Assembly (NCBI RefSeq): GCF_019393635.1
Contig: NC_057866.1
Span: forward strand, 11,666,223 to 11,730,222
Source: Dromiciops gliroides
Lineage: Eukaryota; Chordata; Mammalia; Microbiotheria; Microbiotheriidae
Reading direction: 5' to 3'
DNA length: 64,000 nt
Shown here piece by piece: positions 24,017 to 38,100 of this stretch. The translations under genes and the position numbers were made by a program. Numbering within the stretch: position 1 is the first letter of the stretch; each line of letters opens with the position of its first letter. Below the pieces are notes generated by a model. It worked only from the letters and a program-made list of their open reading frames with translations. It had not been told where the DNA came from and searched no databases.

Positions 24017-24556
24017 GAGAGATGAACTTCTTAGGCAGGACAGGACTGACCTTCAACAAGACTGTGAAGACTGATGCCTCTCCTTTCTAACCTCTCCTTT
24101 CAATATTGTGGAATGCCTCCCTTCACCCAATCCCAATATCTGCTCCCCTCATTTTAACCCCCCTTTTGAGCTCTGGAAAGGAACTGAAAACACTATCGCC
24201 GTTACTGCTGGAAAGACCTCTTGGTGAAATCTCCTGTGTCTCCTTTTCCCTTCCCTGTGACTCTTCAGACTCAAACATTCTTCCAGGCCCATAATTCTCT
24301 CATATATGTTTTTTTCCCCTAGTAGAATATAAGGTCCTTGAGGGTGGGGCCTTTTGGCTTATATGTTTGTTTCCCAAGTGCTTAGCACAAATCTGTATGA
24401 AGCACAGCGTGAGCGGTAAATAAATCCATGCTTGAATGAATTCATTTGTCTAGTCCGACCCTAACCCAAGTCCCCAATTCCCTCTTTTTACAGATGAGGA
24501 AAATGAAGCTCAGAGAAGTTAAGTGACCTTCCCGAGATGCCACAGGTGGTACTCAC

Positions 24557-24763
24557 CCACATTCTAGATCTTGGATGGTGTCAGGCATTGGCTTGTTCTT
24601 AGTTTCAGGGAGGAAGAAGAAGACTATTAGGCTGGAAGTGATGGCCATGATTGCAAAGATGATCTGGGGCATGGCTGGAATGTTGTGCTTGAGCATATTG
24701 ATCATTGGGGCCAGCATTGCCCCGAGCCGATCTATTGTGAGGCTGAGTCCCATGCACTTGTTC
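24557..24763 (-). CDS. SLC22 gene B, exon 9 (TM11-TM12, PET motif)
   Basis: 207 bp. The acceptor is tttgccctgacag before GAACAAG and the donor is GAATGTGG followed by gtgagt. It encodes [17 protein letters not shown], two hydrophobic helices and [17 protein letters not shown], the conserved C-terminal MFS/SLC22 signature. A further exon with the cytoplasmic tail is expected at lower coordinates but was not recognised. A 45-unit pentanucleotide array and a SINE lie about 0.3 kb upstream in the preceding intron. Confidence 0.87.
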
Positions 24764-27700
24764 CTGTCAGGGCAAAGGAGATTTGATTGTTCTATACTCA
24801 ACACCTGTTAAATATCCTCTTTCAGTAACTCTCTGTTAGTAGAGTCTGTCGTGTGTATTCATAGAGTGCTGAAATTCTTAAAATCTACAGGAAGTTCAGG
24901 GGCTTCTGGAATTTATACATTTGAAGAGAAACAAACTGCTGCTCATTCCCCATATGATCTTAACAAGTAAGAAGATATGATAGTTTGTTCTTTTCTCAAT
25001 ACCTTTATTTTTCCTGTTTTTCTTTGGTATCTACAGCTGAATGGATAAATGATCAATCTCCTTCATCTTTCTTTCTTTCTTCGTTTCTTCCTTCCTTCCT
25101 TTCTTCCTTCCTTCCTTCCTTCCTTCCTTCCTTCCTTTCCTTTCCTTTCCTTTCCTTTCCTTTCCTTTCCTTTCCTTTCCTTTCCTTTCCTTTCCTTTCC
25201 TTTCCTTTCCTTTCCTTTCCTTTCCTTTCCTTTCCTTTCCTTTCCTTTCCTTTCCTTTCCTTTCCTTTCCTTTCCTTTCCTTTCCTTTCCTTTCCTTTCC
25301 TTTCCTTTCCTTTCCTTTCCTTTCCTTTCCTTTCCTTTCCTTTCCTTTCCTTTCCTTTCCTTTCTTTCCTTTCTTTCTTTCTTTCTGTGTGTGGGGCAAT
25401 GAGGATTAAATGACTTGCCCTGGGTCACACAGCTAGTAACTGTCAAGCAAGTGTCTGAGGTCAGATTTGAACTCGGGTCTTCCTGAATCCAGGGCTGGTG
25501 CTTTATCCACTGTGACACCTAGCTGTTCTTTCCTTCATCTTTCATAAGGATGTAATTCCTCCACTGGTGGCACCCCTGGCAAAGGTGCCACCCTCCTCTC
25601 ATATCTCTACTCTTAGTGGAGTGTAAGGTCCTGCAAGGAAGGGACTGCTGACCTGATAATTTAGGAAAACTTTTCACAATGAAGACAATAGCACTAAATG
25701 GAAAGAATAACATAAAGAAGAGTTATGAAAAGACACCTCTCCCCTGAAATCCTTTGCAGATTTAAGAAGTACACAGACATGAAATACTGTAGACATTTTC
25801 AGAGTTTTTTGATGCACTGATCAGTTTTACAGATTTGTCTCTTCTTTCTCTTTTTTTTGAAATCTTCTTTGTTATATGGGATGGCTCTCCAGGAGCAGGA
25901 GAGGGATAAGGATAAGGGGAGAAATTTAGCCAATGTAAAAACAAAATATATCACTACATTTAAAAAAGGACTATACTGGGGCAGCTAGGTGGCACAGTGG
26001 ATAAAGCACTGGCCTTGGATTCAGGAGGACCTGAGTTCAAATCCAGCCTCAGACACTTGACACTTAACTGGCTGTGTGACCCTGGGCAAGTCACTTAACC
26101 CTCATTGCCCTGCAAAAACAAACCAAAAAAAAAAAACAACCCCCAAAAGGACTATACTCATCTTCATTTTCAGAGAACATAATGAAATCCTTTCTTCTTT
26201 CCCTACCTCCCTTCTCTCTTCTTTCCTATCACCCTCATTCTATCCTTTCTCTTTCCCTTCATACTTTTCTTTCTCCTTCCTTTCTTCCTTCCTTTTCTAC
26301 AGGCAGCTTAACCTAGAGGATAGTTTATCAGACCTGGAGTCAGAAAGACTTGGGTTTGAATCCCTGAATGTTGGCATGGACTTGTATAGAATCTGAGAGT
26401 TGGATAGGACCTCAGTGGCCATCTAATCCAACTCAAGCATGAAGGAATCCTCCCTATAATACACCCAGAAAGTGGTTGTCCAGCATCTGTTGGAAAACTT
26501 TCAAAGAGAAAGACCTCTCCACTTCTTGAGGCAGCCTTTCAGCAGCCCAGTTTGAGACAACTATGATTCTTAGGAAGTTTTTCCTGACATCAAGGTGAAA
26601 TATTCCTGAGAACATCCACAATCATTCCTGGTTTTGACCTTGGTTAGGTCCAAACAGAACCAGGCCACTCCCTCTTCCACAAGACAACCCTTCAGATATT
26701 AGAAGATTGGACTTGTCTTCCCCCTAGATCTGTTTTTCTTAAGACTGAACATGCCAAGTCCCTTCAATTGCTCCTCTTAGGTCATAAGCTCATGGCCCTT
26801 GGCCATCCTGGTTGTCTTCTTCTGGATAACTGTCAGGTCATTGACATCTTTGGTGCCCAGATAAGATGTGCTAAGGGCAGACATGTGGAATTCATCTTTT
26901 TGGTTTACATTGCTCTGCATTCACTTTCTTCTCCTCAGCCCGATACTCTTGCCTGTCAAAGACCTTTTGGATCCTGACTCTCATTCAGTGTGTTAGAGAT
27001 CCCTTCTAGCTTTGGGCCATTGGCAGATTTGATGAGCGTGCCATCTATGCTTTTATTCAAGTGATTGACATAAAGGGTAGAGAGAACAGGGCCAGGCACA
27101 GATCCCTGGGGCCCTCCACTGGAGACTTCCCACCACATTGACAATAAAGTATTAACAATTCTCTTTGGACTTTGGCTATGAAACCATTTCTGAATAGCTG
27201 ATGCATCTTCATATAATCCATGTCTTTCCATCTTTTCCCAAGAACAGCATGAGATATTTCATCAAGAGCTTAAAGTTGAAGTAAACCATAGCCACAGAAT
27301 TTTCCTTATCTACAATTTCAGTAATCCTGCCCAAAAAGGAAAACCTATAACATTAGTCTGGCATGACTTGATGACCTATAACATTAGTCTGGCATGCAGT
27401 TCTTTATAATCATTGCTTCCCTTTCTAGATATTCACAAACCATCTTTTATTGGTTCATCCAGAATTTTCCAGGAATCCAAGTCAAGCTCATTGACCTAGA
27501 GTTTGTAGGCTCAGTTTCTTTCCTTCTCTTGGAAATTCAAGAATTTGTCCTTTTCTAATATTGGGCACTTTTCCTGTTCTCCGTGATCATTAATTCTTAC
27601 TGCCTAAGCTCAGCCATCAACCCCTCACTCTGTAATCATGCCTCATTCTTTTTTTTTTGATGTGTGAGGAAATTGGGGTTAAGTGACTTGCCCAGGGTCA

Positions 27701-29074
27701 CACAGCTAGTAAGTGTGAAGGGTCTGAGGCCGGATTTGAACTCAGGTCCTCCTGAATCCAGGGCCAGTGCTCTATCCACTGCACCACCTAGCTGCCCCAT
27801 CATGCCTCATTCTTGCAGGACCCCAGGATCTAGGTTATTTGGCCCAAGTCACTTGAATTCATCAAGGGCATCCAAGGCAATCTCTTGTTGTCCCTTACTT
27901 TTCTTGGGGACAGCCAGTAGTGTACTGGCAAATGTTTAGCAAAAAGCTCTCCTGAAAAGAATCAGTCCCTCCTGGGAGTCTTTTGCCCACACACCAACTG
28001 CTGGATCAATGACTATTCAGAGAGAACCAAAGGGATCCATCTGGACACTGTCACAGAATACCTGCCCATGCTCCACCAGTCACATGCGGGGTTGCATCAG
28101 GCTGTGGGTAATGTGCATGCTCATAAGGGATGGGTTCTTATTGGCCAACCCCTGTTTATCATCTCTTCTTTCACATGATAGCGATAGTGATAATAATAAC
28201 TAGGCTTTAAGGTTCACACGGTGCTTTATATATGGTATCTCATTTTATGTTCCTAACAACTCTGGGAGATTATTCCCATTTTACAGATGAGGAACCTGAG
28301 GGAAATAAAGGTCAAGTGATTTCCCCAGGATCTGAATCTGAGAATAGATTTGAATTCAGATTTTCCAGATTCTAGGTCCAGCACTTTATCTGTTGTACAA
28401 CCAAGGTCCCCCTAATGACATGTCTAAATCTTTGTGAAACTTTAAAAGACCTAAAAGAATGCTAGCTATTATTATCACAGGACACTGGCTTGTCTTCGCA
28501 CACATCTTTCAAGTTCATGTTCAAAGAAGGGAGGAGGTAAGAGAGATGAAATGGCTTGATGCCCACAGGCTTATTGTCATTGCCCATTCATCCTGCTAGT
28601 TCACACTGTATAACTGAAGCTGCAGTTGTTTCAGGTTGGCTCTAGTCCCGCTTCTAGAGAAATAGCTCCAAATCCCCCTCTGAATGCTCACTGTGACATG
28701 GAGGAGAGTCTGCATCTTAAAAAGCCAGGTAAGGGGCAGCTAGGTGGCGCAGTGGATAAAGCACTGGCCCTGGAGTCAGGGGGACCTGAGTTTAAATCCA
28801 GTCTCAGACACTTGACACTTACTAGTTGTGTGACCCTGGGCAAGTCACTTAACCCTCATTGCCCCCCCCCCCCCAAAAAAGCCAGATAAGACAGCTGGAA
28901 AGGTTTCCTTATGGGTCCAGGGGAAATCTCTACCTTTTTAGTCTATGAACCAGTTTAGATAGTTTCAGGTCAACAATTATCAGTTTGATTTCAAGGAAGA
29001 TGGAAGTTTTTGTCCAGAGCCAAAGGAAGGTGTGACAGAATGATCTAAGTTTGAGAGGAGCTGATATTGGTGTA

Positions 29075-29118
<44 letters not shown>

Positions 29119-32100
29119 GGAGGGGTCAGGATCTGTGGACCTTGAAGGTGAGAGCCTGGTTATGTCAGAGAGAGCCCCAGACAAAATCTCCCTGGTATGC
29201 CACAAGGATCTAGTCTCTTGTGTCTCTCTTCATCCCCCCTCCCCTCAGAAATGGAAATGGCTGCTTCTTTTCCCCAAAATTCTCTGTCCTACCTGACTAC
29301 TGTGGGTAGGAGCTCGACAGAATAGACATTATCACAGGAAATGCAGACCACAATACAGTTGATTGCCAGCATTGCCAAAACTGCATGCAAAATTCCTATA
29401 AAACAGAAGACCAAAAAAACCCCTCAAAAAACCAGAGTTCAACACATCCTGAACCCTTCATTTGTTCATTCATTCATTCATTTCTTCACCCTATTAATTC
29501 ACATAGTCATCCATGTAATTATCCCTCAATTTATTCTTCTCTTCATTCAGTCCCTTCACCTACTTACCCATCTATCCATTTATCCTAATAATATTTCTTA
29601 TTAGAGGCAGCTAAGTGCTAGAGAGATGAAGCGTGACACTACAGCTAAGTGTTTTGGGCACAGAGTCAGAAAGATCTGAGTTCAAATCCTGACTTAAAAC
29701 TTACTAGCTGGGTGGCTCCAGGAAAGTTATCTTCAACTTCTTGAGCTCAGTCAGTGAGCATTCATGAAGCACTTACAACATGTCAGGCACTGTGTTTAGT
29801 GCTGGGGTTGCAAAGAAGGGCAAAAACATGGTCCTTGCCCATGAGGAGCTCCCATTCTAGTGAGGGAGATAACCTGTAAACAACTAGGAGTGTCCAAGAG
29901 ATAGACAGTGGGAATGAGACGTACTTCTGGCTTTGAGAGTGGATCTCCATCTCCTTTGCCTCTCAGGTCCCAATACTTGAGGAGCACATATTGACCTTTC
30001 ATTCCAGCCCCAAGAGCTTCCTGCTCTAAGTTTGAGGGTAGAATGGAGGCCACTAGAGGTACATCTTTTCCCTCTTAGTCCCTTGGTAAAATCGGGAACC
30101 TAAGTCCCAGTTTCATTTCAGTGTCCCTATGCTCCAAAGTGGGAGGGGGAGATCTGGCCAGCCCAGGAAGGTCACAGCCAATCCAGCCTTAATGATGGAT
30201 AAGGAGCTTCTCCTCAAAGATGACAATTACAGCAGCAACAACAAACAACAAACAACACGATAGCTAATATTTATATAGAGTCCACCATGTACCAGGCACC
30301 GGGCTAAACACATTACAAATATTATCTAAGAATAACCCCTGAGGACAGTTCTATTATTATCCCAATTTTACAGATGAGGAAATGGAGGAAGGCAGAGGTT
30401 AAGTGACTTTCTCAGGGTCATTCAGCCAGGAAATATCTGAGACTGGATTTGAACTCATCATTCTGACTCTAGAACCAGTACTCTATCTACTGGGCTACTG
30501 AGCTGCCTCTAATCCTTTGCTATCCCTACTTTCCCTTTTCCCTAATGCCCACTCTCTTACCTTGAGGCAAAAATGTACTGGAAAGTATGAAGAGTCCAGG
30601 AAGGAGGAAGGAAGCCACCACTATTGTTCGACGACCAAGGCAGTTCATGATAAACAAGGTCCCAAACCTGCTGAGGAAGTTGGAAGCTCCTAAAATGACC
30701 TGGAGCATTTGAATATTGTGCCCCAAGTTCTGAAGATCCAGAGAGAGTCCATAAAAAAGCATTCCTATTGAGAATCTGCAGCAGAGAGTGAGAAAGGAGA
30801 GAGAATCTATCACACTTGGAGCCCAGAGCTCACCATTAAATGCAGTTTGGTTCAACAAGCCTTTATGAAAGACCTGTTGGGTGCCAGGGTCTGTACTAGC
30901 TGCTAGGGACACAAACCCCTCAAGGAGCTGATACTCAGCTAGGGGTGGCAATGCTCCATGAAGGCAGTTAAGTGAACGCCAGATAATTTCAGGAGGGCAA
31001 GGGGATCACTAAGTGGAATGATCAGAACAGGCTTCAGTGGGAGCTGGTGGCCGTGGCTGAGCCTTGAAGGCAGCCAAGGATCCCAGAAGGCAAAGGTGAG
31101 GAAGGTGTGTGTTCTAGGCATGAGGAACTGCAGTGCAAAGATAGAGAATGGGAAATGGTTTCCCTAGTGCAGGAAAAATCAAGAAGGTAATTTAGATTGT
31201 AATGTAGAGAGTGTACAGGGCTATCATTTTTTTCTTTAATAATATTTATTTTTTACCCAATTATATATATATATATTTTTCTGGACAAGAGGTGAAAATA
31301 CAATTTCTGAGCATGAAAAGAGGTCCAGTAAAGGGTCTTCCAATAAATAACTGCACCACCAATCCCTATGCTCTGTGGAAAAAGCTGGATTCAAGAGGCA
31401 AGTCACTTGGTCTCCCTACTCTTGAGCCTCAGTTTCCTGATCTGGAAATGGAGCTAATATGCATGTAGGAGGTACTTCAATTCACTGCTATCACCTTCAA
31501 AAGGGATGTTATACATAAAATGCTTCAATACCCTCCATCGCCTTATACCCAACCTTATCTGTATCAAAGCTGCTCTTCTCTGAGGATGGACAATGGCCCC
31601 AACACCAACAGATGGGTGCAGGTCACAGGCAGCTTCTGTCTTTTCCCATAATGTTGCGGTTCTATTACAGTGTTAAATAGAACAGCGACCGTCGGGAAAC
31701 TGTCACTCTGGGCTCCTTTTTGACTGCAACTACCCAATTATATTTAAAAACAATTGAAAATTTATTGGTTTTTAAAAAGTTTTTTTTTTAAAGTTTTGAG
31801 TTCCAAATTCTCTCCCTCCCTCCCTCTCCCAAAAATGCTAAGCAATCTGATATAGGTTATACACATGCAAATCATGTAAAATATTTCCATAGTCATTTTG
31901 TGGAAGAAAAGAAAAAAGAAGGAAAGAAAGGAAGAAAAAAGGAGAAAAAAATTGTATGCTTTGGTATTCAGACTCCATCAGTTCTTTCTCTGGAGACAGA
32001 TTGTATTTTTCATCATGAGGCCTTTGGGATTATCTTAAATCATTATTTTGGGGAGTCATTCACATTTCTTCATCATATAATATTGCTGTTACTGTGTACA

Positions 32101-35100
32101 ATGTTTTCCTGGTTCTGCTTACCGCATTTTGTATCAGTTCATGTAAGTTTTCCAAGTTTTCTGAAAGAATCCTGCTTGTTCTTTTTTATAGCACAATAAT
32201 ATTACACCACAATCCTATATCACAACTTTTTCAATCATTCCACAAATGATGGGCTTCCCCTCTGTTCTGAATTCTTAATTACCACAAAAAAGTTCTTATA
32301 AATATTTTGTACATATCAGTTCTTTTCCCTTTAAAAAAATCTCTTTGAGATACACACCTAGAGCAATATTGCTGGATCAAAGGAAATGCAAGGTTTGTTC
32401 TTCAGAATTATTGAATCATTTCACAACTCCACTAACAGTATCCCACTTTTCCCATTTACCCCCCAAATTTATCATATTATTTTTCTGTCTTATTAGCCAA
32501 TCTGGTGGGTGTGAGTTCATAACTTAGAGTTGTTTTAATTTGCATTTCTCTAATCAATAGTGATTTATAGCATTTTTTTTGGTATGATTATAAGTAGCTT
32601 TAATTTCTTTGTCTGAAAACTGCCTATTCATGTTCTCAAGTATTAGGGAATGACCAGCATTCTTATAAATTTAATTCAGTTCTCTACATACTTGAGAAAT
32701 TAAACCTTCATCAGAGATACTTGCTGTAAACTCCCCCCACCCCCAGTTTTCTGCTTTCCTTCTAAATTTGGTTGAATTGGTTTTGTTTGTGTAAAACCTT
32801 TTTAATTTTATGTAATCAAAATTAACCATTTTACATTTTGTGACATCTTCTAAATGGTAGAAGAAAAGAGTATTTATTTCTCTGTATCACATGCAAGTTT
32901 TGAAAAGTTGACCATGTACTAGGACACAGAGATATTACAGGCAGAAATAGTTCATAATCCCTATGCTGTAAGGAATAAAATGCAATAAAATAAAATGAAA
33001 TAAAAATAAAGATTGGTTCAGGAAACATAAACAAAAGATGCAGACTCAAATGGAAGCCTAAGTATGAAATCTTAAATAATGAGTGGATCAAAGAAGAAAT
33101 CATAGAAATGATTAATACTGGGGGCAGCTAGATGGTGCAGTGGATAAAGCAGTGGCCTTGGATTCAGAGGGATCTGAGTTCAAATTTGACCTCAGACACT
33201 TGACACTTACTAGCTGTGTGACCCTGGACAAGTCACTTAACCCTTATTGCCCCACCAAAAAAATAGTTTACCTAGATTTTTAAAAAAAGAAATGATTAAT
33301 ATCTATGTGAAAGAAAATGATAATGATGAATATATCAAAATTTCTGGGATGTAGCTAAAACAAGCATCAAAAGTAATATCATATACTTATAATCATACAT
33401 TAACAAAATAGAAAAAGAACAGATCAATGAACTGAATATGCGTTTAAAAAAGTAGAAAATAAAAAAGAAACCCCAAATAAGCACAAAATAAGAAATATGA
33501 AAAATTGGAGGGGAAATAGATAAATTGGAAGCAAAGAGGATTCTTATTTTGATATAGGTGGACTCAGTGACCTTGGAGACTGAAAGATTCTGGACTGGAG
33601 CCATCTATTCAATCTGCCATATGAGGAGAGAAGGAGGAAGAGAGCCTTGACAAAGAGAAGAGGTGAGGACGAGTGTGTGAGATGACCTGTGCCACCACCA
33701 CTGCTCTCTTGAGAAAAGATGTAGGATTTTTGTTTTGTTTAGTTTACTGGATGCATGATTTCACTGATGAATCAAACTAGTTAGTAAACAAGCAAACTCA
33801 ATGCAAATCATCAGCACTTTCTCTGCTCTTAATCTTAGAGATTTGTCTGGTGACCAAGATGTGGGAGAAGTGTGCCTTAGTCTGAAATTAGTTCTATGCC
33901 CATTGCTGACTACATAGGGGGAAAGTACCCTCTTCTTTTATTGATCCAGCTTCTATTCATCACCAAGAACAAGGTCTGTGATTTTCTTTTCTTTTTTTTG
34001 TGGGGCAATGAGGGTTAAGTGACTTTCCCAGGGTCACACAGCTAGTAAGTGTCAAGTGTCTGAGGCCGCATTTGAACTCAGGTCCTCCTGAATCCAGGGC
34101 CAGTGCTTTATCCACTGTGCCACCTAGCTGCCCCCAAGGTTTTTGATTTAAAAAAAATTCCCAAACCACTGTTCAGTACCTCCTTTGAGTTCAGAGAAAT
34201 TCTCTTACCCCCAAGTAACCATTTTCTAATACTTTGATATAGTCAATATGTTAGGAATCCAGTGGGGCTCATAATTATGTGTACTTACTGCGGTTTTCAT
34301 TCTTTTTCTTGTCTCTTCTTGCCCTAATGATAAAGGAGGGGACTTTATACTATTCATCTTCTTCATCTTCTCTGAGTGAACACCTGAGACACTAAGAGAT
34401 TCATGCAGTGGTCCACACCACTTACCAGGTTTATATAAGGCCACTTGCCCAAGTATATTGTTTGCATAGTTGGTCTTTGGGTTTCAGTGTCTTAGGTACA
34501 ATTTATGGAAAATTTACCATCTCTACAGAAGAGACATTAGCATGCTTGGCATTCAAATTTGTTTGTCTTGACAGCTAAAAATCTTATCATTTGTGTATTT
34601 GTGCATTGATTCAGATTCCCACCCATCTATACCTTCCCTTTCTGTAGGATTCTTGTCTATGTCCTTCCATAAGTTTGCCACAGTGGGTCATTTTCCTTGC
34701 CCTCACTACATGGCCAGTCCATATTATCTTACTCTCACAAATTCCCCAATGACATCTTTAATTCCTGTTCTTCAAAGTTTCTCATTGATTCTATTGTTCA
34801 CACAAACCATGTGCCTTCCCATCACCCACTGGATGATATTCATTTCAGTTCTTTGGAGACTGGTGTTCCACATTTCCCTGGCATACACAATGCTGGTAGT
34901 ATAACAACATTAGAAAGAAGGGTCTCTGGTTTGGGGGTTTGGGGAGAGGCATAGTCAATAAGAGAGCTTTGCAATCTTGTGGCTTTTTTTTCCAGGGAAA
35001 TGAGGGTTAAATGGCTTGCCCAGGGTCACACAACTAGTAAGTGTCAAATGTATGAGGCCAGATATGAACTCAGGTCCTCCTGAATCCAGGGCCAGTGTTC

Positions 35101-38100
35101 TATCCACTGTACCACCTAGCTGCCCCGAGCTTTGCAATCTTGTGAAGGCAACCCAGTATGCTTCTCTTCTCCTATTGCTTTCTTGGTTCAACATATTGGT
35201 CATATGTACTATCTCTACCAGTGGATTAGATAACACTTGGAAAATAGCAAAAATGTTTCACCAAAGGGAAACCAGCATGGGGAAGCCTCGGGCCCCTGGC
35301 AGAAAGGGGAGATATTTTTGTGGACTAAAAAGGGTAAAGATATTCTCCAGCCTTCATATAGGACAAGCTCTATGGGATGAATCTGAGTTGTTCTTTTTTA
35401 GTGGCATGAAAAGTATCATCAGAATGATTTATGATTGGACCTGGCATGTAGGGAGAGTGAAGGATAAATAACTGGACTGCCCAAATGCTGCACTGATACT
35501 TAGGAAATGTGAAGAGCCCCAGAAAAAGAATGACAATTGGGTGGCACAGTGGGGAGAGAGCAAGACCTGTAGTCAGGAAGCCCTGAGTTCAAATCCAGCC
35601 TCAAATACTTACTGGTTATGTGACTCTGGGCAAGTCACTTTTTTTTTCAGTCTACCACAGTTTCATACTCTGTAAAATGGGATAATCATAGCACTTATCT
35701 CAAAGGGCTATTGTGAAGAGCATGTGGGGAAAGTGCTTTGCAAACCTTCAGGTCTCATAAAAATGCTAGTTATCATTATCACCTTTATCACTCCATCCAG
35801 ATTTATGGAAGAACATGGAGGACGAAAATACACAAGATGAGAAAGAACTTGACAATGACTTTGGGATTAAAGAATCCATGGAAGCACAATGATCATTGTC
35901 GGATTCCTAGAGATAGATCTCCATGATCACTTAAGAAAGTGCTGGGGGCTCTTCTTGGCCTGGGTTTTCTCCTCTGAAATAGGCCTAGGATGAGTGCCCC
36001 GAGGAGGGGAGCCAGGATGCTGAAGGACATCCTGCTCTGGCACTTGAAGATCACCTGGAGGCAGTGGGGATGTTTCATTTGGAGAAGAGAAGACTTGGGG
36101 AGGGGGGACATGAGCGCTGCCTTCAGGGACCTGCAGGACTGACACATGGAAGAGAGCAAACATCTGCTCTGCACGGCTCCAGAGGCAGAACTAGGAGCCA
36201 TTGGTGGAAGTTGCAGAGAGGTAGATTGTAAAGGATAACCTCATAATACTTAGAGCTGTCTGAAGGTAGAATGACCTATGCCAAGAGACAGGTTCTCTCT
36301 CACTAGAAGCAGAAGCTGGATAAGAGTTAACGGGGTGGGGGCAGCTAGGTGGCGCAGTGGATAGAGCACCGGCCCTGGAGTCAGGAGGACCTGAGTTCAA
36401 ATCCGACCTCAGACACTTAACACTTACTAGCTGTGTGACCCTGGGCAAGTCACTTAACCCCAATTGCCTCACTAAAAAAAATGAGTTAATGGAGCTAAGG
36501 TGAGGAATACTGGTGATTGAATTCCTTAAATTCAAGTTAAATTAGATGACCTCTGAAGGTTTTCCCAACTCGTTGTTGTTGAGTTCTTTCAGTTGTATCT
36601 GACTCTTTATCATGTCATTGGGGGTTTTCTTGGCAAAGATACTGGTGGTTTGCCCTTCCTTCTCCAGCTCATTTACAAATGAGGAAACTGAGGCAAACAG
36701 AGTTAAGTGACTTGTTCAGGGTCACACAGCTAGTAAGTATCTGAAGCTATATTTGAACCCAGGAAGATGAGTCTTTCTGATTCCAGGGCTGGCACTCTAT
36801 CCACTGTGCACCTAAGTCTTAAGATGCTATTATTCTGTGAATCATAGTTAAAAGATTGCGGCTCAGCCAGTCCTTTTCTGCTGCCTAGTTACTGTGTCTA
36901 CCTGAAGGATTCTTTTGGGAGTGCCTGTAGGCTTCAACATTTCTCATACATCATAGGGAACCTACCTTTTAAAGGACACACAGAGGGTCCTTTTACAGAG
37001 GATGGGGAATCGAACCAAATCCAATATGGTGTAACTGCTCGGTGCTGCATCCACCTCCTTCCCCATGGTGGATCTCAAAGCCTTTAGGGAGAAGAGCCAA
37101 GGATAGAGTCAGCCTTGGGGTTGGAGTGTGGAAGAACAAAAGGAAGGAGAAGGAAGGATTGGGTCAGTAGGAGATTCTAGGCAGGGACTGGGACCAAATG
37201 AGAGCTCATTGGCTATGTCCCCCAAAGCCTCATTAAGCCTTTTCTTACTCCAATGAAAAGCTCTATAACATGCCCAGTGGAGCTATGCCTATGCCCATAG
37301 TACCATTGAGAAGCCTCAGGCCATGCAAGATCAGCAGAGACACCAAGCTGTGCCCAGGCCTGTCACTACAGGATGAGGTGTACATACCTTGGTCCCATAT
37401 ATCCCCTGTGGGTGCTTCTCCATGGAACTATTGTCATATAGCTTAGAAATAAATGTAGCCCTCCTTGGAACATCAGTGCATTTTAAGAAAGCATTAATGG
37501 AAATGTATCATAGGCACTATCTGAATGAGATGGTTAAATGTTCTTCAGAACTTAGTCACCTCTAACATGTATGCATCATAAAGCTAAAAATCAATAGAGG
37601 AAAAAATATCAGCTTTAGCACTGGCCTGGAGTCAGAAACCTAGGTTCAAATCTTGCCATTGGTACTCCTTGTATGGCCTAAGAAAGTTCTTTATTCTCCT
37701 TGTGGCCAGGTTTTCTTATTTGTAAAATGAGGGAGTTCAGCTAGGAAGCAGCTGAGGTCCCTTCATGTTTCAGCTCTATGATTATATGATCCCTGGATAT
37801 GTCCTGATCACACACATTCCCTCCTTGTGTGCCTCTCCAAGGTCCTGATCACACACATTCCCTACTTGTATGCCTCTCCATGCATATGGAGCAGCAGAAA
37901 GAATGCTGACTCTGGAGTTAGAATATATGAGTTCATATCCCCCTTTATATTAGTTAGAACTTGTGCAAGTCACTTCAAAACTCTTTAGACCTCAATTTCC
38001 TCATTTGTAAAATGAAGACCTGGACTAGGTGACCTATAGAAACCCTTATATGGGGATTTATTAATGTATGATTTTATGTTCCCTAGGCATGTCCACTCTA

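Larger units (their letters stand above)
22050..24550. other. No exon recognised; two SINEs and a CTCF-like motif
   Basis: The terminal exon of gene B should be here or further left, but none could be told apart from background. MIR-like fragments lie near 23260-23420 and 24480-24555. Confidence 0.35.
28890..30560. other. Gene B intron 7, repeats only
   Basis: A (TG)n tract, an ATTC-rich stretch at 29460-29590 and MIR-like pieces. Exon 8 (about 109 bp) was looked for between 24.8 and 30.5 kb and not found. Confidence 0.35.

Noticed and set aside
25013..25518. Long low-complexity open frames on both strands
   Set aside because: They are translations of the (TTTCC)n array; five-base units stay open in several frames.
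34226..34444. Possible missing exon 6 of gene B
   Set aside because: The peptide does not match the SLC22 segment expected between exons 5 and 7.
12350..36480. tRNA genes at the heads of the SINEs
   Set aside because: A and B boxes are present but no cloverleaf or acceptor pairing is seen, and the heads run into SINE bodies.
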